Shown here in pieces: positions 22,508-34,387 of a stretch of DNA of 64,000 nt (position 1 is the first letter of the stretch; each line of letters starts with the position of its first letter). The notes under the pieces were generated by a model. It ran no database searches. It had not been told where the DNA came from and saw only the letters and a program-made list of their open reading frames with translations. Position numbers and translations under genes: made by a program. The stretch is from Klebsormidium nitens (lineage: Eukaryota > Streptophyta > Klebsormidiophyceae > Klebsormidiales > Klebsormidiaceae): the NCBI GenBank assembly GCA_000708835.1, contig DF236978.1, positions 1-64,000 of the forward strand, written 5' to 3'.

Positions 22508-25284
22508 ATGGTGTACTCACACGCTGACGCCGCAGGGTGGACTCTGTACTGGATCACGTATGGCATCATGGCGGTAACCGCGCTCATCTTCTTTGCGATG
22601 TCACTACGGAGACCCATCCAGCAGCGCTCGCATCACTGTAAGCAAAGCTCCTCTATCACTCCCTGAATTTGTCGGATCCTTCCATGGTTTACTCAAAGAC
22701 TGACTTTAGGGGCTCAGAAAGACTTACTGGCAGCATTGTTGTCAGGTCAAATGCATGTGTTGTCTCTGGAACGCCGGTAAAATACCCCAGGATGTGCAAT
22801 TTGTAGGAGGGGGCAAGACGAAAAGGACCCCCAAGAGGATGAAGGTTCTCGGAAGGATCCTCATTCGAAGGTCTACATTGAAATAAGTGATGATTGTGGG
22901 CCTTCGTCATTGGACTCGTAGATTGAGTAGAATTGAGACGAAGTTTGGGCATGAAGAGACTTGGCTTTTGAAGCCTTGAAAACGATCAAGCTCAGGGTTT
23001 CTGAGCGGAGATTGTTGCGACTAATCAAAAACCTGTGTTGGATGCAGATACATCCTTCCTGATCGTTGCGATTGCTAGTCTTGCCTACTACGCCATGGTA
23101 AGAGACTTGAATCGTTGCATGAAACAAAAGTTTAGCGGAGACAGTCATTCGCAAATTAGAGGTTTGTTGTCTCACATTCTGAGTGGAAAGGGATTGTGGC
23201 AAGAAGCTTCGTCTTGAAGTTGTATCTAGGCAACCTGGCTGGCGCCTTCCTGGAGGCTTGATAGAGAGAGCAATGCATGCTCCTCTTCAGGCCAGCAAAC
23301 TGTTCTAAAGTTTACCAAGGATCGCAGTTGAATCCGATCCTGTGGACTGCAAGCAAAGCGAAACTGACGTACTGTTGTCAGTCTGTCCAAGCCTCGCCTT
23401 AGAACTCCAATCTCGTTTCGAATTCACAAGCTGTAGTGCGCGGGAGATTCAGTGGGGCCTTCAGAGTTCAAAGCGAGGTTGCAAGGACTAGACTCAAGCA
23501 TAGTCATTGGCCAAGATAATGACGCAGCGAGCTCAAGCCGAGTCTACACTAAGAGCAACCTTCGCTTTTTCGCCGGCCGGCTCGCTAATCCAACTCGACG
23601 CCCATGCTTTCTGCAGGCTTCACAAGGCGGCAACACCAGGATCCGCGTTTACCAAGGACCGGCTGATTCATACCGTCAGATCTTCTGGGCGCGCTACGTG
23701 GACTGGTTCTTCACGACGCCGCTGCTCCTGCTGGACCTCGTTCTGCTGTCCAACCTGTCCAAGCTCCGAATCGCCGCCATCATGGTTGCCGACATCTTCA
23801 TGATCCTGACCGGGTTGTTTGGCGCCGTGGAGGCGCGCAGCAACAAGTGGGGCTGGTTCGTCTTCGGCTGCATTTTCATGCTCTACATCTTCTACGAGCT
23901 GCTGGTCAACGTCCGGAAGGGAGCGTATGCTCGTGGCGGCCAGCACGGTGGGTGTGCGACCAAGTCCTTATCTTCGGCAGGACGTTTATCTGACTGCCTG
24001 GTTCGATGGTTCACGTTTCTTACCACAGTGCCCGGTACAGTTGGGCCACTGTCCTCCAATATCTCAACCTGCTTGGACCAGAAATGGAAGAACGATATCA
24101 GGCGCCGGAGAGTGGGTCGACTTTTTCGCTTCAAAAGCTTCTGGAACGAACGCGTTCTGCACTAGCATGAAGGGGATGACGGGGGTCAGTATCAGAGCCA
24201 AGTCGTTCGAGGGATCTTCAATGCAGTGCGTCACACCGAAATTGGTTTGCTGTGCAGGCATGCTGTACAGCGTCCTTCTGGTGTGGCTGCTCATCCTGTG
24301 GGTTCAATACCCCGTTGTATGGGGCCTGGCAGAGGGCTCCAGCACCGTATCCTCCGACACTGAGGTAAGCGATCCACACAGCGACTACTGCCGAAGCACT
24401 TGCCAGCGTTCTAATAAATACGGACAGCACTTGCCTCTTGCTCGAGCGTCTCCTAGGATGTTGTTTCGATGTTGATTCACGGAGAACCGTTTGCTTTCTC
24501 TTCTGACGGGATGGATTTCATTCACGTACTCAGATCGCGGGCCCCAGTCTCAGAAAGATGGATCCTTTCCGAGCAACGCGTTGCCAGGACTTTTCCAAGT
24601 CGGTTTAGCCAAGCCACAACTGTAGACAAGCGTTTTTTCGTACCCCATTTTGCAGATTGCTTGGTACGCCGCTCTCGACATCTGCGCCAAGTGCGTCTTC
24701 GGCTTCATCCTTCTCCTGGGCATCGAGTCTATCGACCGCAAGAGAGCCGCCACGGGCTCGTCCAACAAACCGCCGATGCCAGCTGGCACGACCAGGTACG
24801 CTTGCAGTAGAGAGTTTGACCATATGGTGGCCGTCCTCTTTCCCTAAGTGTCCTTTATTGCTTCTTAGATTTGGCGGGGAATGTGCCGGCAGAATAAAAG
24901 CGGCCCTGAAGCTTTGCGTTAAGCTGCTTCACGTCAAATTCTTCATTGCATCAAACCACCTGATCAACCAACCGAACCTTCAACGCTTCACCTCCCCGCA
25001 CGTGAATTTTCTATGAGGGCGTCGACGCCTGATTCCTGGGCGCAAGTAAGAGGGCTTGTAAGCGCATTGTATGCTTCCATTTGTTGTCGAGAGCTGTGTT
25101 TCCAGTGTACCCTCGTAAGAATTGCGGCTACAGAGTCTCGGGTGTCTATGTTCGGATCGGCAAAGACAAGTGAGTCGACTGTTCTCCTGCTGAAGCTGTC
25201 GGCTGGTCGCCTGTGCCTTGCAGGACGGGAGCATCTGCGGCGCCCGCCGCGGCCGCCCCTGAGGTTGTCCGCGACGTTGTCTAA
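22508..25284 (+). CDS. Microbial (type 1) rhodopsin, proton-pump type
   Basis: Six exons join to 272 residues: 22508-22637, 23048-23097, 23617-23947, 24258-24364, 24656-24795, 25224-25284. Seven helices are visible. Helix C reads ARYVDWFFTTPLLLLDL and aligns with bacteriorhodopsin: Arg86 (R82), Asp89 (D85 proton acceptor), Thr93 (T89), Asp100 (D96 proton donor). Helix F has Trp185, Tyr188, Pro189 and Trp192 of the retinal pocket. Helix G has LDICAK with Asp214 (D212) and Lys218, the Schiff-base lysine. Glu196 and Glu206 lie where proton-release acids sit in related pumps. Leu97 is at the colour-tuning position where Leu goes with green absorption. The D-T-D set points to a light-driven outward proton pump, like those of fungi and green algae, and not to a channelrhodopsin. 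The start ATG has a strong context (GTCACCATGG). The Ala/Pro-rich tail follows helix G. Confidence 0.96.
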
Positions 25285-26688
25285 ATTAAGGCAGTCAGCT
25301 TCTGCAGTTGCCAACTTATTGAACCCCATCGGCCCTATGGAAAGTTCACCTAGCTAGTGTACAGGAAGACAGTTTAGATCGCGGTCACCAAAACAGCGTG
25401 CTTTTGGTTGATGTAAAGTATATTGGTAGGTCATGCGAATTACCCCTCTGGACAATTTAGGAAAGTATACTTTTAAAAGGGGGATGTAGACGACAAACTT
25501 TTTTACATGTTAGGTGCACGCTATTCAGATTGGCGGCCGCCAAGCCCCCGCCGAGTGAAAACAACGGCCTTATGGAGTTCGATTGCGATATTACTAACAC
25601 TTTAAATAAGGCGGTTCATGACCATTTCTTAGCTGAACGTCCCAATATCCCAATTGTCTTCAGGCCAGTGCGCAATGCATGGCATGACGTACAGCTCTAT
25701 ATTGCGAGAAATTATCAATAAAGGAAAGAATCCGACCACCTCAGGGTATAAATATTCATGCTGAGTGGCATTGAATTGACGAAGTAAAACTTGGATGAAA
25801 CACGCCCATGAATGTGCTATAGGCGAAATATGTAGGTAGCAGATGTTATGGCGGCCGCCATGGCTGGCCGGATTTGTATGCTCCAATGGCTGCATCGGGG
25901 ATCGAGCTGGCAACAGAAGGATATAGTATGCATCTCCGGGAATCTTCTATACCATGATGAATTCACCGATGGGCTGCGCCGGAATGTCAAGTTCAATCAA
26001 GCATATTGTTCACTATGATTTCGATGATCGAGTTCGCGACTCATGAACTCAACGTTATAAAAGATGTGCATGACTTTTGAGATAACTAAAAAGTGAAACA
26101 GGCGTGTCGATCAGGCCGGCGACATATACACCAGAGGACCGCAATAGCTAGTAGGTTGAAAGGATCAACTGCAAAGCCGTTGGCCATGTGCATGCGCATG
26201 CATGCTAGCTTAATTAAGGGACTTCATTAAACTTGGCGCTGATAAGCACGAAGTTCAAGTATACATAAGGTCTGACAAAAAAGCACACGAATGCCATGAT
26301 GCGCCAAGCAAGCACTCGAAAGGAGCTTCACTCAATGTTACCCCATTGTTTCCAAACACCATTCTTCTTAACCCCTCGATCAATTGCTGCTCCTACAAAT
26401 AAGGCAAGCCAAAGCATCGACTGAGGTGTTTGCCAACTATTGTATTGATTGATGTAGCAACCCAACACTGGGCTTTGAGTCACGCTGTGGTTGCCATCCA
26501 ATTGCAATTCTTGGACAATGACATTAAATCGTGAGTCAGCTTGACTCATACAAACCCTTGACGCGACCTGATCTCGACTTAGAGCGCTTCCGGCTTCATT
26601 TACATGCTTGATGGCGACCTTCGCCCTGCAAGCAGGGTACCTAGATTATTCCCCCAGCCCATTACCCCTTCCCTCATTTGCACACTCC
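25285..26688. other. Convergent intergenic region between rhodopsin and TIM23
   Basis: AT-rich 1.4 kb between two converging genes. GGCGGCCGCCA occurs twice (near 25532 and 25850). The short frames lack splice support and family resemblance, so I call no gene. Confidence 0.6.
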
Positions 26689-28855
26689 TCACAGCAAACT
26701 GTAACCATACCGTTTTGTCACTTGCTTCGCAGCCGCCATCAAAGCGGCTGTCGCTCCCCCTACCGCCCCCGCAATCACCGCCGTTCGAGGGCCTGCCGCA
26801 GCCTTATACAATGTGCCCGTTGCAAGCCCTGCCGCAATCTGGTTTAGCATATCATCCTCTCCCCGGTAGTGGTTTATCAAACTCTCGCTGCCGGCGTAAA
26901 GCAAACCCAGGATGCCTAACATGTTTCCCGCTTGCCGACCTCGGTGGCCAGAGGCGTTGAGTATCCGGTTGAGGCGCAGCTTCGTTGTGTCGGTAGCTTC
27001 TGTTCCCCGCACGCCTTCCACCAGCCCCCTGCCACCACCAACAACGGCACCTGCAGTGAAAATTCTGAACATTGAGCAGTCTGATTCACAATTTAAAAGC
27101 AGCAGCTCCCGCTTCGTGACCACTCAAGGTGCGGTTTGATCGTACCATGTTAACTTGAAAAGTGGGCACAACACTATTCTGTACGGACTCCGAAGAATCC
27201 ACTCTAAGAGCGTCCAACGCTTTGTGAGCCTGTGCCCAAACAAGGTTTACTGGATGCGGGCTCATTCCAATGCTTTCAAGTAATCTTCCCAATCGATCTC
27301 AAAACTCTTCGTCTGCCCCATATGTGTCATGACAGCTTAAAAAGTATGTCAAGCAGGACAGTCAGAGATGGATGCCTGAAACCGCGCTTTATTCCAAAGC
27401 AAAACATGTTTCAGAATCACAAAACCACGCAAAACTGAAGGCAGTGCAAAGGAGTAACTACTCAATGCCCCAATACCGACGTCCAGACCAACGCCTTGGG
27501 CAGCAGGGCCAAAAACTACACGATCAACTTGCTTTCACAAACAGTGGCGTCCGATGCATCAAGAAGAGAAGAATCATAACGGACGCTTTACTCTTAAACT
27601 CTACAAGATACAATGCTGAAACGGAAACACAGTAGTATGTCAATTGGGGCTCTCAGAAGATGCGAACCACAGCCATAAACTGGACACCAGAGCCCCGTCT
27701 CGCTTTTTCAGACTTCCATTCGTAGAGTTAGACACCCATCGGCAATGTGACCAAAAAACTCAACCCTCCGGGCACTGAATCAGAGACAAAGCGGCCATCA
27801 ACAATCAGACTGACGATGTGGCGCCACTGCCCCGTTGTAAGGACTGCATACAAGGTGTTTTTGCGCATCCTCCTTTGAGAAACTGAACTTTAGCTGCTTT
27901 CGCGCAGACACATAGACACCAAAGAATCACGGAGCCAATAGCTGCCAGACTGCTAGAATTGGAGAGCACACAAATGTGAAATGATAGACACAAAGGTCCC
28001 TGTTAGACGAAAGCATTAGGCAAAAAGACCTCTTTAACATTGCACACCGATGTCCAGCATGGCCTCTCCTCTTTTCAGGATACAACCAAATCAGCGCGAT
28101 ATTCTCGATCGATGCATACGAAGGTCCACTCCAACCCAGAAACAGAATATTCGCCGTCCAACGATGCCCAATGAACTTTCTGAGCAACTTTTGCCTACCA
28201 CCCAACATCGTTTCAGAAGCTTTAGCTCTGATCTGACATCAAGGCTGTGGTAAAAAAGCTGCGACCCACAGATGCGGCCAGAGGATCTCTGAACACCATT
28301 ACCAAGGAATTGAAAAACAATTGAGCTGAAGGCGGTCCGCAAACAGATTCAGCCACCCTCTCAACGACAAAAGAACCTTGCAAAAGCGAGCACAGATTGA
28401 TGATGAACCAGGCACTCCAAGAAAACGTCTCGAACCTCAAATTTCCGCGACCAGAATCCCAACATCTATAAATGATGAGAAGTTTTTCCGCCTAGATCAA
28501 CCAAACAGGTGCATATTGTGCTGGCCGTGCAGACCGACTCTTTAATAAGAGTACACCTAAGCCGAGCATGGTTTACCGGGCCCTGCAGCTAAACAGATCT
28601 CGTATTTAGCCAGCAAAGCATGCAGATTTTACCAGCAAGATAACCACCCCCCGTCCAGTATGTCAAGTTGTCGCTCCATGACCTCCTTTGTACCGCTGCT
28701 TCCTCTGTGAACAGAAACTCTGGTGCATCAGGGAGTCTGTAAAGATTACCAACACTCTTGCCGTCTAAAGCTCCATGCAGATCTGCGTATGGATTATACA
28801 GCCGCCCACCCCCCGAAGTGCTCTCCTGAAAATCCTCCCCAACCTTTGTCGTCAT
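26689..28855 (-). CDS. TIM23: TIM23, mitochondrial inner-membrane import channel subunit
   Basis: Two exons, 28855-28633 and 27050-26689, join to 194 residues, the usual plant length. The first exon encodes a soluble N-terminus ending YWTGGGYLAG. The second encodes the Tim17/Tim22/Tim23 membrane domain: AVVGGGRGLVEG, LRLNRILN, GRQAGNMLGILGLLY and the glycine-rich helix GPRTAVIAGAVGGATAAL. It forms the presequence translocase channel with TIM17. The start is the ATG at 28855. The 1.58-kb intron (27051-28632) is large for the window and I see nothing coding in it. The gene is head-to-head with lipoyl synthase, another mitochondrial protein, with 618 bp between start codons. Confidence 0.92.
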
Positions 28856-29473
28856 CACTAATCTCTCAAACCCTCAATTGAAGCTTCTAGCAGCACAGCA
28901 GCAAGAGTTGCTCTCCCTGACAGTGCTAACAATGGGCTCCCAAGATTTTCCTATCTCTCTCCAAAAATAAAGCTTTGGCCTTCCGCTGCTTGGACGTGAG
29001 GGCGCCCTTGCGAAGAATAGCTCATATGCCAATGGCGAAGCTTAGGTAGGTACCGTAGGTTAAATATGGTAGCGCACCCTGCGACAGTTCTGGGATTACC
29101 GGTAGCTTCTGCTGTTCTCTTTTCCTGTTCACTGGCTGAGGCTGCCGCTGAGGTACGAACCCTGGTGAAGTTTTCTTCTGGTCATATCTGGGCTGTCTGA
29201 CAGCATAAGCGGATGGAAATTCCATGTTCATGTAAGTCGAATGCGCATCTGTGAAACGTCCGATAGAGAGAGTAGGTAGGCTAATCGTCGATCGACCATC
29301 CAGAGTGTATAAGCCCATGGTCCTGGAGCTATATAGGGTTATATACGGTATAAGCCGTTTACCACTGGACTGTGGACAGACTGACTCAAAAGGAGTCAAA
29401 ACGAGTTGAGCAGACTATTAGTAATAGGCTATTAGTATTGAGCTTGGATCAGGGGCACCAAGCGGAAACAGCA
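28856..29473. promoter_or_regulatory. Divergent promoter region of TIM23 and lipoyl synthase
   Basis: 618 bp between two start codons of mitochondrial genes. TAGGTAGGTACCGTAGGTTA lies at 29043-29062 and AGTAGGTAGG at 29271-29280. Both are members of the motif family described in the findings. Confidence 0.4.
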
Positions 29474-32400
29474 ATGGCGCTGGCAAGGCGAGCAGCCTCA
29501 TGTGGCCTCTGTGGCCGCGGTGCTCTTCTGGGTCAGCATTATGAAGCCTCCGGCAGCAATCAGCAGCAGCAACAACCACGTCTTGCGCGCTTTTCAGACT
29601 CATTAAGGGGCAAAGAAAAGTCTGGCAAGATACGGGTACACGCTGGTGAATCAGTAAGCCGCACATGGGCACAGTCGAACATCCGGGCCACTCTAGCTCA
29701 GGATAGGCCTACAACCGCAGCGTCTGATGGTTCGGCCCTTTTAGAAAAGTTTGCAGCACCCAAGGGGCAGGCAGCGGCCTCCCCCCCTAGCGTCCCTGTC
29801 ACAGCAAAGAAGCCGCCATGGCTGAGGCAAAGGGCACCGCAGGGGGAGAAGTTCGAGGAGCTGAAGGATTCTCTCCGCTCTCTCAAGCTTAATACAGTAA
29901 GTTTGGAATGGTGATCCTCCATTTCACTTTATGCAGAGATCTGATGGGGGGTGGTTCGACGTGTAGCTTCATGGATCATATGATGGAAGATGTAGCGCTA
30001 CTTGGTCACTTTTCTGAGATCAGCTTATAAAAGATTTGCTGTGCCAGATAGTGAATCATCTACTTCCCCTCAACAGGATGGGGCCTTTCCAAAAACAATT
30101 CTTCCTCATCGGGGATCCTTTTCCTGTATGTCGTTGTCACATTTCTTTCCTGATGTGTATGTCCTAGTCAGGCCCCCTCAATAGCGCTTTCCAAGAAGAA
30201 CAGCTTGTTTCAGTTTTCTCTTCTGCCCTCTCTGACTTTCATCGAAAATGTATCACGCGTATCATCTTGTAGAGCAGACCTCGCGGCCCGTACGGAAGCA
30301 CTGCAAATTGGTCAGCCAGTAATCTCCAATCGAGATCCTTTAAGTCTCGCGCTCCAGCCCCCACATTTGTCACCTGGAAGTCCATCAAGAAGTGTTGTGA
30401 ATAATCTTGAAACAGTTTCCTGGCAATCAACGATGGGGTAGAGCAGACTGACGAGTTATGATTGGTCAGGTGTGTGAGGAGGCGCAGTGCCCCAACATTG
30501 GGGAGTGCTGGAACGGGGGCGGCGGCGCCGGCGGCGACTCGAAGCACCACAAGGCGACTGCCACCATCATGCTGCTGGGGGACACCTGCACTAGGGGCTG
30601 CAGGTTCTGCGCTGTCAACACCGCCAGGATCCCCCCACCCCCAGATCCAATGGAGCCGGAGAACACCGCAAGAGCGATCGCGGAGTGGGGGTGAGCTTGA
30701 GTCTTGTTTCTTCTTGCCAAGGTGCTCGTAAGACAAGCTTGTGACTGGTTGCTATTCTCCTGCAGTACGAAGTTCTGTTGTTTTTGGGCTTTGCTTTCAA
30801 GTTCAGTGGATGATACTGATTTGCCTGAACAGTGAGTGTGTGTATGCAGGAGTCTTGTTAAGTCCTTGAAGATGCTGAATGAATACGCCTGTCAGGGTAA
30901 TGGCGTCTTAATCATCCAAGCTTTCTAATGAATACCAGGGACACACAAAACTTTTTCAAATGATCTGCGCTGTATAGTAACTTTCAAAGGACATTTGCGC
31001 AGGGTGGGCTATGTTGTGCTAACGAGCGTTGACCGAGACGATCTTCCAGATGGGGGCAGCGAGCACTTTGCGCGGACAGTACGCACACTGAAGGTGAGTC
31101 AGAAAGTCTGTGATGAGAGTTGACACAGTGAAAGAGTGACTGTGACAGCCCATGGGAATCATCATGGACAGTCGGCACTACAGCTAATTTGCAACCCTTT
31201 TCAAAGAGGGTTGTATCTTCCAACAACAGCGCATTGCGATCCTTTTCATAGAGTGTTGTGATTTCAAACAACGGCGAATCTGCGATCCTTTTCGTACAGT
31301 CTTGTGTCTCTTTCACGAAGTGTCGCGTATTCCTGGGTGCAGAGCATCACATCTTTGGTGCCTGCTTGAGCAATCTAAGCAACGCTTCAAGATCGTGGCC
31401 AAACCACTGGCATCACCTTGCCAATTCAACAGCATGACGTGCCTCGCACGCAAGCTACGTTATGTTACCAAGGCAGTGATGTCCTCTGACGTCATTACTA
31501 CGGGCTATCTACAGGCTCTCGCTCCCGAGATCTTGGTGGAGTGCCTGACGCCTGACTTCCGAGGGGACTGGGAGGCAGTGCGGCACCTCGCTGTCTCGGG
31601 CCTGGACGTCTTTGCCCACAACATTGAGACAGTGAAGCGGCTGCAACGCATCGTCCGGGATCCGAGAGCAACGTAAGCCCCTGGATGTCTCAGCAGCTTT
31701 CCGTCGACACGCTTGAGCTTTTGAGCTTCATATCAAGATCTTCTGGTAGGATGCGACTGAGGGAGGTCAATCAATGGAACTTCGACTTCCACTTACAAGT
31801 ACGACCTTCCCAGGGCCTCTTGTAACTGCATTCGCCTTTACAGGGAATGGCCTGTAAACTTACGGTGCTTCATGAACAGCACATGAAGCTGTTCAAAACA
31901 GCTTGCTGGTTCAATCCTCGATGTCTGTGCTAACTGTCTCCTCATCAAACTGGCAGAACTGGGGCAAAAGAGCCACGGCTACCGCTGCTTGAAAGCTGTG
32001 TCGAATCTACGGCAGCCTCGTCGCAGTACATTGCGCTGGCCTATTCTCTTCATCGCACAAGAATCTTACAGATTTTCCTTGGAGCAGATGCCCAGTCCTT
32101 TCGCTATTGTTGTTCCCAGGTACGATCAGTCGATGGAGGTGCTCCGGGTGGCCAAAGGGTCCAAAGCCGGCCTTGTGACCAAGAGCAGCATTATGCTCGG
32201 CCTCGGGGAGAAGGACGACGAAGTGTTGCAGACCATGAAAGACCTGCGGGATGCTGGGGTGGATATTCTCACCTTTGGGCAGTACCTGCAGGTGAGGCGG
32301 TGTGAATGGACGCTGTGTTTTATTGATACCTTCCGTGCTCTGAACTTGGGTGACAACGTCAAGTGATTTCTGCTCCTCTGTTGAAAGGGGTATCGCAAGG

Positions 32401-33342
32401 CCGTGGCGCTTTTGCAGCGGGGGAAGATCGGTCGAATGAGCACCGACATCTTCTGTCGTGGCATCGTGGTTGGAGGGGGTTGCTTTGCAGGCAGAGAGCG
32501 TATCTTAGAATGCCACTATGCAAGTAGAGTCCGTAAAGTCCGACTACCTATCTCAGCAAAAGCAAAGCGACGTGTTTGTGGTTTGCAAGCCACGAGATGC
32601 AATTGTCTGACACTGGCTCGACAAATCCTTGACCTTCAATCGGGATGATAGGCAGACGGAATGACAAAACCGTTGTCTCTTCGCACAAAGTCTGTGCAAC
32701 GCGTTGCTTTCTCTGTTGCAACGGCTTTCAGAAGGGCTGTTGAGTGGGTTCGATGACCCTCACATTCTTGTCTCATTCAGCCAACGCCGCTGCACCTGAC
32801 GGTCAAGGAGTACGTCACCCCCGAAAAGTTCGACCATTGGCGCGTTGTTGGAGAGAAACTTGGATTCCGATATGTTGCGAGCGGTCCTCTGGTACGCCGT
32901 CAACTTCACTGCCTTCACGTCGCTGCTTACTTATCTAATCAGAAGTAACTTTTGCTGTGGCCCTCGCATTTAAGACTTGTGGGCCCTTCTTGAGTGAAAT
33001 CCCTCTCGTTGCAAACCCGATTTTGGAGCGACACACAGCACCTTGCAACCCAGTTTACAGCAATGCAGAGTCAACTCGTGCTAAAGGGTTGACGCGGAAG
33101 CATACGGGTCAGCAAACACTTTGGGACGCCTTCTCAGAAGGTTTATATGCGTAGGCGGACAGTTGCTTTGGGAACACAGGGCGCAGGCCTTGGGTAACAG
33201 CAAGGAAAGGCCTCTACCGAATGTTGCGTACTCCTGTAAAAGATTTCGCCTCGTTCTGCAGGTCCGCTCGTCTTACAGGGCGGGCGAATTCTTCGTCGAG
33301 AGCATGATCAAAGAAGACAGGCAGAAGGCGGAAGCTGTGTAG
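29474..33342 (+). CDS. LIP1: Lipoyl synthase, mitochondrial type
   Basis: Seven exons join to 418 residues: 29474-29896, 30470-30690, 31003-31093, 31515-31672, 32120-32291, 32781-32891, 33262-33342. The radical-SAM enzyme inserts two sulfurs into octanoyl groups bound to the E2 subunits and glycine-cleavage H protein. The auxiliary-cluster cysteines are Cys143, Cys148 and Cys154 ([12 protein letters not shown]). The radical-SAM cluster is Cys181, Cys185 and Cys188 (CTRGCRFC). The C-terminal RSSY motif is at 394-397. The blocks [15 protein letters not shown] and [16 protein letters not shown] match the mitochondrial rather than the plastid plant isoform. The basic start MALARRAAS fits a mitochondrial presequence. 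Residues 157-169 hold a Gly/His-rich insert before the CTRGC block. Confidence 0.96.
31189..31320 (+). repeat. Three imperfect tandem copies (about 47 bp) in a lipoyl synthase intron
   Basis: Copies start near 31189, 31234 and 31281. Each begins like TTGCGATCCTTTTC and is followed by AGAG(T/G)GTTGT-like sequence. They diverge by about 20-30 percent and lie in intron 3, upstream of the acceptor at 31514. Confidence 0.6.
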
Positions 33343-34387
33343 GGCTGAGTTAAGCTTGAGGTAACATGTCTGCCTTTGAGAATCACACACGAAGATTAGG
33401 CATGAAGTTGTCACTAGCTGCGACACAAAAGGGTCAAATAGCAACACTTGGGCGCCTCTGCGGTAATCATCGTCAATCAGCCCGTGCCAGAGAGAGCGGA
33501 CCCCCTGTACAGCTGAATCTACTTTTGCAGTTGCAGAACAGTCGATGAATTGAGAGGCCTTAGTCTAGGTTCATGTAAGGAGCGGCCAGATCCCTCAGCA
33601 CGTCTTGACCTAGTCGGGTTTGACTCTGGCTGCAGGGGCCGCATCCATTCAGTTTCACGAGTGCCGGGTGTTGTTTTCACCTTACCCACTCGTTCGCTGT
33701 GGATCTTAGTGCGTCTGAGATATCAACATCGAAAAGGCACTCAGATCATGATCAATCGAAATCGTCATGTCCGACGGTGCGCATGCTGCATGCCTGCAGT
33801 GTGCTGGAGCTGCATGCCCATATAGACTGCCAGCGAAATCGCAAACATGCATATTATTGAATCAAGTCAACTGTTGCACATGCACATGCGCGATCATGGC
33901 GTCGGAAACAATTTCGCATCCGACAGGCACTGATTTGGCATATATGAATGTTGGCACATTCGTAGGTTGCCTACAAAAGACCGCTGCGCGCATAACCAGC
34001 TTGAAGTCCCAACACATGGCTGCCACATGTGCCACCTCATGTCACTCACTGCGCACTTGCGACCACTTCGATGGTCACCACTGGTTAGAGCTGCGCCGCC
34101 GGCCTGCCCTTGAACGAATCCAATCGCGCCTCGACGATTGCCAAGATATGCCGAGAAGGCCATCTGCCAAGATGTTCCAGGACCCTGATATGAGCAATTG
34201 ACATCAACCCCCGTCCTTGTGGCGACGGCAATGATCGACTACCATGAAATTTGAACACTCTGGAGGCCTTCACGACCTTGCAGACCTCTGACTATGGCGC
34301 TAGCGTCGCAACCCTGGCAGTACAGGTTGCCACGTATTTCTAAAACTCCGATTCTCCCTCTCCGATTGCGTTTGTCGACTAGACTCC
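33343..34387. other. Convergent intergenic region between lipoyl synthase and ArgRS
   Basis: No gene called. A 144-codon frame at 33767-34201 is Cys/His-rich but matches no zinc-finger spacing and has no conserved context, so I treat it as chance. Confidence 0.55.

Noticed and set aside
22508-25284. Channelrhodopsin as the identity of the opsin
   Set aside because: Both D85 and D96 equivalents are present and the protein is short without the long channelrhodopsin N- and C-terminal extensions.
17370-25284. Bacterial contamination as source of the Blh-rhodopsin pair
   Set aside because: Both genes are split by GT-AG introns with consistent phases and are flanked by plant-type genes on the same contiguous sequence.
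25530-25721. Small plus-strand frame after the rhodopsin
   Set aside because: 63 codons, no homologue recognised, lies in the presumed 3' flank; not distinguishable from chance.
33767-34201. 144-codon Cys/His-rich plus-strand frame
   Set aside because: Lies in a convergent intergenic region, has no regular metal-binding spacing, and no neighbouring splice structure; most likely chance.
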